From NCBI GenBank assembly GCA_945875935.1, contig CAMCNE010000013.1, forward strand, positions 1-37,755: a DNA stretch of 37,755 nucleotides, written 5' to 3'. Position numbers and translations under genes: made by a program. A model generated the notes under the pieces. The model searched no databases, was not told the DNA's origin, and saw nothing but the letters and a program-made list of their open reading frames with translations. Shown piece by piece: positions 34,610-37,755 of the stretch. The DNA is from Bordetella parapertussis. GTDB lineage: Bacteria; Pseudomonadota; Gammaproteobacteria; Burkholderiales; Burkholderiaceae_C. Within the stretch, counting starts at the first letter, position 1. Each line of letters begins with the position of its first letter.

Positions 34610-35589
34610 GCTCGCCCGGCGAGCACGGTCTGGACTGGGGCGTCGAGCGGCTGCATCTGCAGCTGTCGCAGGTGATGCCCAACCTGGCGGTCGAGGTGGT
34701 GTCGAAGATCGCCTCGACCAACACCGCGCTGCTTGAGCGCGCGCGCGTGCCCAGCCGGCTGTCGAGCGACTTCGACATGGACGGCCTGCGCCGCCTTCCC
34801 GAAGGCAAGGCCTTTGGCCGCCGCAATGCCGACTACCAGCCCTGCCTGCTGGTGGCCGAACAACAAACGCACGGCCGCGGCCGGCAAGGTCGCTCATGGC
34901 AATCGCAGCCAGGGGCCTCGCTGACGTTTTCGCTGGCGATCCCGCTGGCGCCGGCCGACTGGTCGGGCTTCTCGCTGGCGGTGGGCGTGGCACTGGCCGA
35001 AGCACTCGACCCCGCCGGCGCTCGCGATGCGACCGGCGCCAGCCCCACGCGTCCATGGATAGGCATCAAATGGCCCAACGACCTGTGGCTGATGCCGCCG
35101 GCAGGTGCTGCGGGTGAGGGTCGCAAACTGGGCGGCCTGCTGATCGAAACGGTGTCCGCCGGCGCACTCAAGCTGGCGGTGGTGGGCGTCGGGCTCAATG
35201 TGCTGCCGATGAGCCTTGACGAGGCGCAGGCCTCGAGCGGCTTTGCCTGTGTGCAAGAAATCGATGCCAGCGCCACGGCGCCGGCGGTGCTGGCGCGTGT
35301 GGCCTTGCCGCTGGTTGAAGCGCTTTTGCAGTTTTCACGCAACGGGCTGGCCGGCTTTGCCGAACGTTTTGCCGCGCGCGACGTGTTGCGCGGGCGTACG
35401 GTCATCGCGGGTGTCGGTGTCGGCGGTGAGGCGGGTGTGGCGGCGGCCGAAGCCGGCCTCAGCGGGGTGGCCGATGGCGTGGCCGCCAACGGCGCGCTGC
35501 GGCTGATCACGGCAGACGGTTTGCGCGAAGTGATCTCGGGTGAAGTGAGCGTGCGCGTGGCAAGCGCCACAGGAGAAGTCGCATGTTGA
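34606..35589 (+). CDS. birA: Biotin-[acetyl-CoA-carboxylase] ligase
   Basis: Attaches biotin to the carrier lysine of acetyl-CoA carboxylase. It has 327 residues and no N-terminal helix-turn-helix, so it is not the repressor type. Motifs: KIASTNTALL (34-43), the biotinyl-AMP loop GRGRQGRSW (90-98), KWPNDLW (155-161) and GVGLNV (194-199). Between STN and the AEQQ strand there are about 25 more residues than in E. coli BirA, in a charged loop with FDMDGLRRLPEGKAFG. Overlaps the SET gene by four bases and the SPOR gene by seven. Confidence 0.94.
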   Translation: MSSPGEHGLDWGVERLHLQLSQVMPNLAVEVVSKIASTNTALLERARVPSRLSSDFDMDGLRRLPEGKAFGRRNADYQPCLLVAEQQTHGRGRQGRSWQSQPGASLTFSLAIPLAPADWSGFSLAVGVALAEALDPAGARDATGASPTRPWIGIKWPNDLWLMPPAGAAGEGRKLGGLLIETVSAGALKLAVVGVGLNVLPMSLDEAQASSGFACVQEIDASATAPAVLARVALPLVEALLQFSRNGLAGFAERFAARDVLRGRTVIAGVGVGGEAGVAAAEAGLSGVADGVAANGALRLITADGLREVISGEVSVRVASATGEVAC

Positions 35590-36245
35590 GGGCCTTGGTG
35601 GTGCTCCTGTTACTGGCCAATGCCACCTTCTTTGCGTGGACCCAGGGCTGGCTTGACAGCGTGGTGGGTGTGCGCGCGTCTGACGATCGCGACACGCAGC
35701 GGCTGGCTCGGCAGGTGCGACCCGACTCCGTGCGTGTGCTGCCCGCGCAAGAGCCGCCACGGCCCAAGCCCGTCACTCGCTGCCTTGAGGCCGGTCCCTT
35801 CGATGCGGCACAACTGAGCGCCGCTGAGGCCGCGCTCGCAGCCAGTCCGGCGGCCAGCGCGCTGGCCGGTCGCTTCAGCCGGCTCAGCACCGAAACCCCG
35901 GGCCAGTGGATCATCGCGGTGGGCCGCGCAGCACCCCATGAAGCGCAGCTGAAAAAGATCGCCGAGCTCAAGCGCCTGGACATCGCCGTCGAGATCGTGA
36001 AGTCCGCCAGCGGCACCGACGAGACCCTGTCGATCGGCCAATTCGACAGCCTCGCCGCAGCCAAGGCAGCGCTGGAGCCATTGGCAGCGCGCGGCGTGCG
36101 AACCGGGCGGGTGGTCGAGATCTCACCGACCTCAGAGGTGACTCATTTGCGGGTGGATGAAGCCACACCGACCGAGGCCACAGCCCTTGAGGCGCTGCCT
36201 GAAGGCACCGCGGGCAAGGGCTTCGTGAGTTGCGACGCACCGTAG
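35583..36245 (+). CDS. SPOR-domain envelope protein
   Basis: Probable inner-membrane protein with a periplasmic peptidoglycan-binding SPOR domain. It has 220 residues: a membrane anchor at 3-19 (RALVVLLLLANATFFAW), a charged linker, then a SPOR-like region at about 65-185 with CLEAGPFDAAQL and TLSIGQFDSLAAAKAALEPLAARGVRTG. The second stretch is the typical SPOR G.F.....A......L pattern. AGGAG lies seven bases before the ATG. It is the last gene of the SET-birA-SPOR operon and converges on the protease gene. The role is inferred; it may act at the septum. Confidence 0.82.
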   Translation: MLRALVVLLLLANATFFAWTQGWLDSVVGVRASDDRDTQRLARQVRPDSVRVLPAQEPPRPKPVTRCLEAGPFDAAQLSAAEAALAASPAASALAGRFSRLSTETPGQWIIAVGRAAPHEAQLKKIAELKRLDIAVEIVKSASGTDETLSIGQFDSLAAAKAALEPLAARGVRTGRVVEISPTSEVTHLRVDEATPTEATALEALPEGTAGKGFVSCDAP

Positions 36246-36270
36246 CCGCCCGGTCGGCGGCGCACCACGC

Positions 36271-37755
36271 TCAGGCCTCGCGGTGGCTGCGTGACACGGC
36301 GAACACCGCCACAGCCAGACCCAGCAGCCAACCCCAGCCCAGCGAGCCGGCCATCGACTCGCTGGCCGGCTCGGTGGCTTGAGCCAGCGCCACGGCGGCC
36401 CCTGCGTCCAGCATGCCGGCCCCGCAGGTCGAGGTGGTGCAGTAGCAGCTTTGTTCAGCATCGCCGCCGGAGTCCGTCGCCGGGCAGGTGCCCACGGCAT
36501 TGGGGTCGCCACTGGTGGGGAAAGTGCGCGCCGACTTCTGCAACAGCTGGCGCACCTCGTCGGGACTCAGGGACGACTTCGCCACCAGCATCAAGGCCGC
36601 CGTGCCGGCCACCAGCGGCGATGAGAAGCTGGTGCCCGCGGTCGCGTTGTCGCCGTCTTCGGTGTAGCTCTCGTCGGCACTCACCGGTGTGGTGGTGCCG
36701 CTGTTGGTGGTGGTCAACAGCGGGTACAGGCACACGCCACCCACGTTGACGCAGTTGCCCGCCGGCGCGCTGATCGCGATCTCGGGGCCGAGATCGGAAA
36801 AGCCCACCTTGGTGCCCAGATGCCGCAAGCCGGCCACGCCGATCACGCCGGTGCAGTTGGCTGGCGTGTTGACCTCGCCCCCGTTGGTGTTGCCTGCGGC
36901 AGCCACCACGACCACACCCGCCCGGTTGATCTCGCGTATCGCGTCCGCATAAGCGGCCGAGCACGCGCCCACACCGCCCAAACTGAGGTTGATGACACGC
37001 GCCGGGTTCGGGTTGTCGGGCACGCCGGGCACGTTCAGGCCGGCCGCCCAGCGCATGGCGGGAATGACATCCGAGTCGAAGCCGCCGCATTTGCCCAGCA
37101 CCCGCACCGGCAAAACGCGGATGCGGCGGTCTGCGCCGCCCACGCCGGCCATGCCGCGCGCGTTCTGGGTGGTGGCGCCGACCAGGCCTGCGGTTTGGGT
37201 GCCGTGCCACGAACTGTCGCCCAAGGCCGCTCCGCTTGCCAACGTGCAGCCGATGGCCCTGGCGGCATCGCTGGCCAGATCCTCGGCGGTGAGCCAATCG
37301 CCGGGGTCGGAGGGATCGTCGTCGCGGCCTGCCGTGCCGTCGTTGCCGATGAATTCGTTGGTGACGAAGTCGTAGCCGTTGAGCAGGCTGCCACCGTCGG
37401 TGAAGCGCTTCAGGTCGGGGTGGTCAAAGCGCACGCCGGTGTCCAGCACGGCCACCACCACATTGCGCGAGCTGCCACTGACCGCGGCCCAGGCGGCTTC
37501 GACGTTGATCGATGCGAGCACCTCGCCTTGCGGGGCGCGCAAGTACCACTGCCCCACGGCGGGGCCGGCACTGGTCTGCCCGTCGGCGTAGCGCGGGTCG
37601 TTGGGCGCGGCGAGCAGATGCCGGCGCTCGTCGGGCACGGCGTACTCGACCTCGCTGTCGCGCGCCAGTTGCGCGGCCAGCTGGCGCGAATCGAGGCCGC
37701 TGGCGGTGACCAGCCGGGTGGCTTCGGTGGGGCCGACGCGCGCGCGCACGGTCAC
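36271..37755 (-). CDS. Subtilisin-like S8 serine protease (partial, N-terminus beyond window)
   Basis: Secreted S8 peptidase; 494 codons are visible and the start is outside the window (the edge codon is an internal-looking GTG). The first about 60 residues look like the end of a propeptide. Catalytic residues: D105 in AVLDTGVRFDHPDL, H184 in SSWHGTQTAGLVG and S376 in GTSFSSPLVAGTAAL, with N289 as oxyanion Asn. Six or more cysteines suggest disulfides (for example CYCTTSTC). The C-terminus has SMAGSLGWGWLLGLAVAVFA then SRSHREA, a Gly-started membrane segment with a basic tail, resembling GlyGly-CTERM sorting signals. Confidence 0.93.
   Translation of the reverse strand: MTVRARVGPTEATRLVTASGLDSRQLAAQLARDSEVEYAVPDERRHLLAAPNDPRYADGQTSAGPAVGQWYLRAPQGEVLASINVEAAWAAVSGSSRNVVVAVLDTGVRFDHPDLKRFTDGGSLLNGYDFVTNEFIGNDGTAGRDDDPSDPGDWLTAEDLASDAARAIGCTLASGAALGDSSWHGTQTAGLVGATTQNARGMAGVGGADRRIRVLPVRVLGKCGGFDSDVIPAMRWAAGLNVPGVPDNPNPARVINLSLGGVGACSAAYADAIREINRAGVVVVAAAGNTNGGEVNTPANCTGVIGVAGLRHLGTKVGFSDLGPEIAISAPAGNCVNVGGVCLYPLLTTTNSGTTTPVSADESYTEDGDNATAGTSFSSPLVAGTAALMLVAKSSLSPDEVRQLLQKSARTFPTSGDPNAVGTCPATDSGGDAEQSCYCTTSTCGAGMLDAGAAVALAQATEPASESMAGSLGWGWLLGLAVAVFAVSRSHREA

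Overview
The window reads as ordinary chromosome of a GC-rich betaproteobacterium. Order Burkholderiales, perhaps the Leptothrix/Rubrivivax/Ideonella side, is my inference. The support is the dense coding with many ATGA-type overlaps, a full mreBCD-mrdA-rodA elongasome operon, indirect tRNA amidation by GatCAB, an lpt/kds lipopolysaccharide cluster beside a KefB-like antiporter, and a glycine-rich RRM protein. Family calls rest on motifs read by eye. No rRNA, tRNA, insertion sequence, phage gene or CRISPR array was seen.

Layout. 1-5288 (minus): the rod-shape operon mreB, mreC, mreD, mrdA (PBP2) and rodA, the last cut by the window edge. 5552-8822 (plus): gatC-gatA-gatB, the Glu/Asp-tRNA amidotransferase. 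8857-10255 (minus): a DUF4124-like envelope protein and pyrE, whose start lies 12 bases from that of a divergent exonuclease III gene. 11143-11782 (plus): a VapC-type toxin behind a frameshifted antitoxin. 11812-13773 (minus): a fatty acyl-AMP ligase fused to a carrier-like domain. 14001-18830: an HDOD protein, a carboxylesterase, an M48 metalloprotease, an AmpG-type permease and a flavin reductase. 18874-21891: chromate transporter ChrA, a second HDOD protein and a TSUP-family exporter.

21892-22394 is the only long gene-free stretch. It holds a perfect intrinsic terminator just upstream of the TSUP gene, a possible leader peptide or small RNA on the minus strand, and the hairpin-rich leader of the glycine-rich RNA-binding protein gene at 22395. 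Minus-strand kdsD-kdsC-lptC follow, with a short-chain dehydrogenase where lptA-lptB would be expected. The antiporter gene is divergent from kdsD and is followed by a large FAD-dependent oxidoreductase. Two complete toxin-antitoxin modules (yefM-yoeB and vapBC), each with a clear palindromic operator, sit between that gene and topB. Divergent from topB is an overlapping operon of a SET-domain lysine methyltransferase, birA and a SPOR-domain protein. A partial subtilisin-like protease ends the window.

By function, cell-wall and envelope work dominates: the elongasome, muropeptide recycling (AmpG), Kdo synthesis and LPS transport, a SPOR protein and a periplasmic M48 protease. Housekeeping enzymes and three toxin-antitoxin loci make up most of the rest. 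I see no clearly new defence or biosynthetic system. The best leads are the possible attenuator before the TSUP gene, the frameshifted antitoxin beside an intact toxin, the SET-BirA gene coupling, and the alternating purine-pyrimidine tracts between topB and the SET gene.
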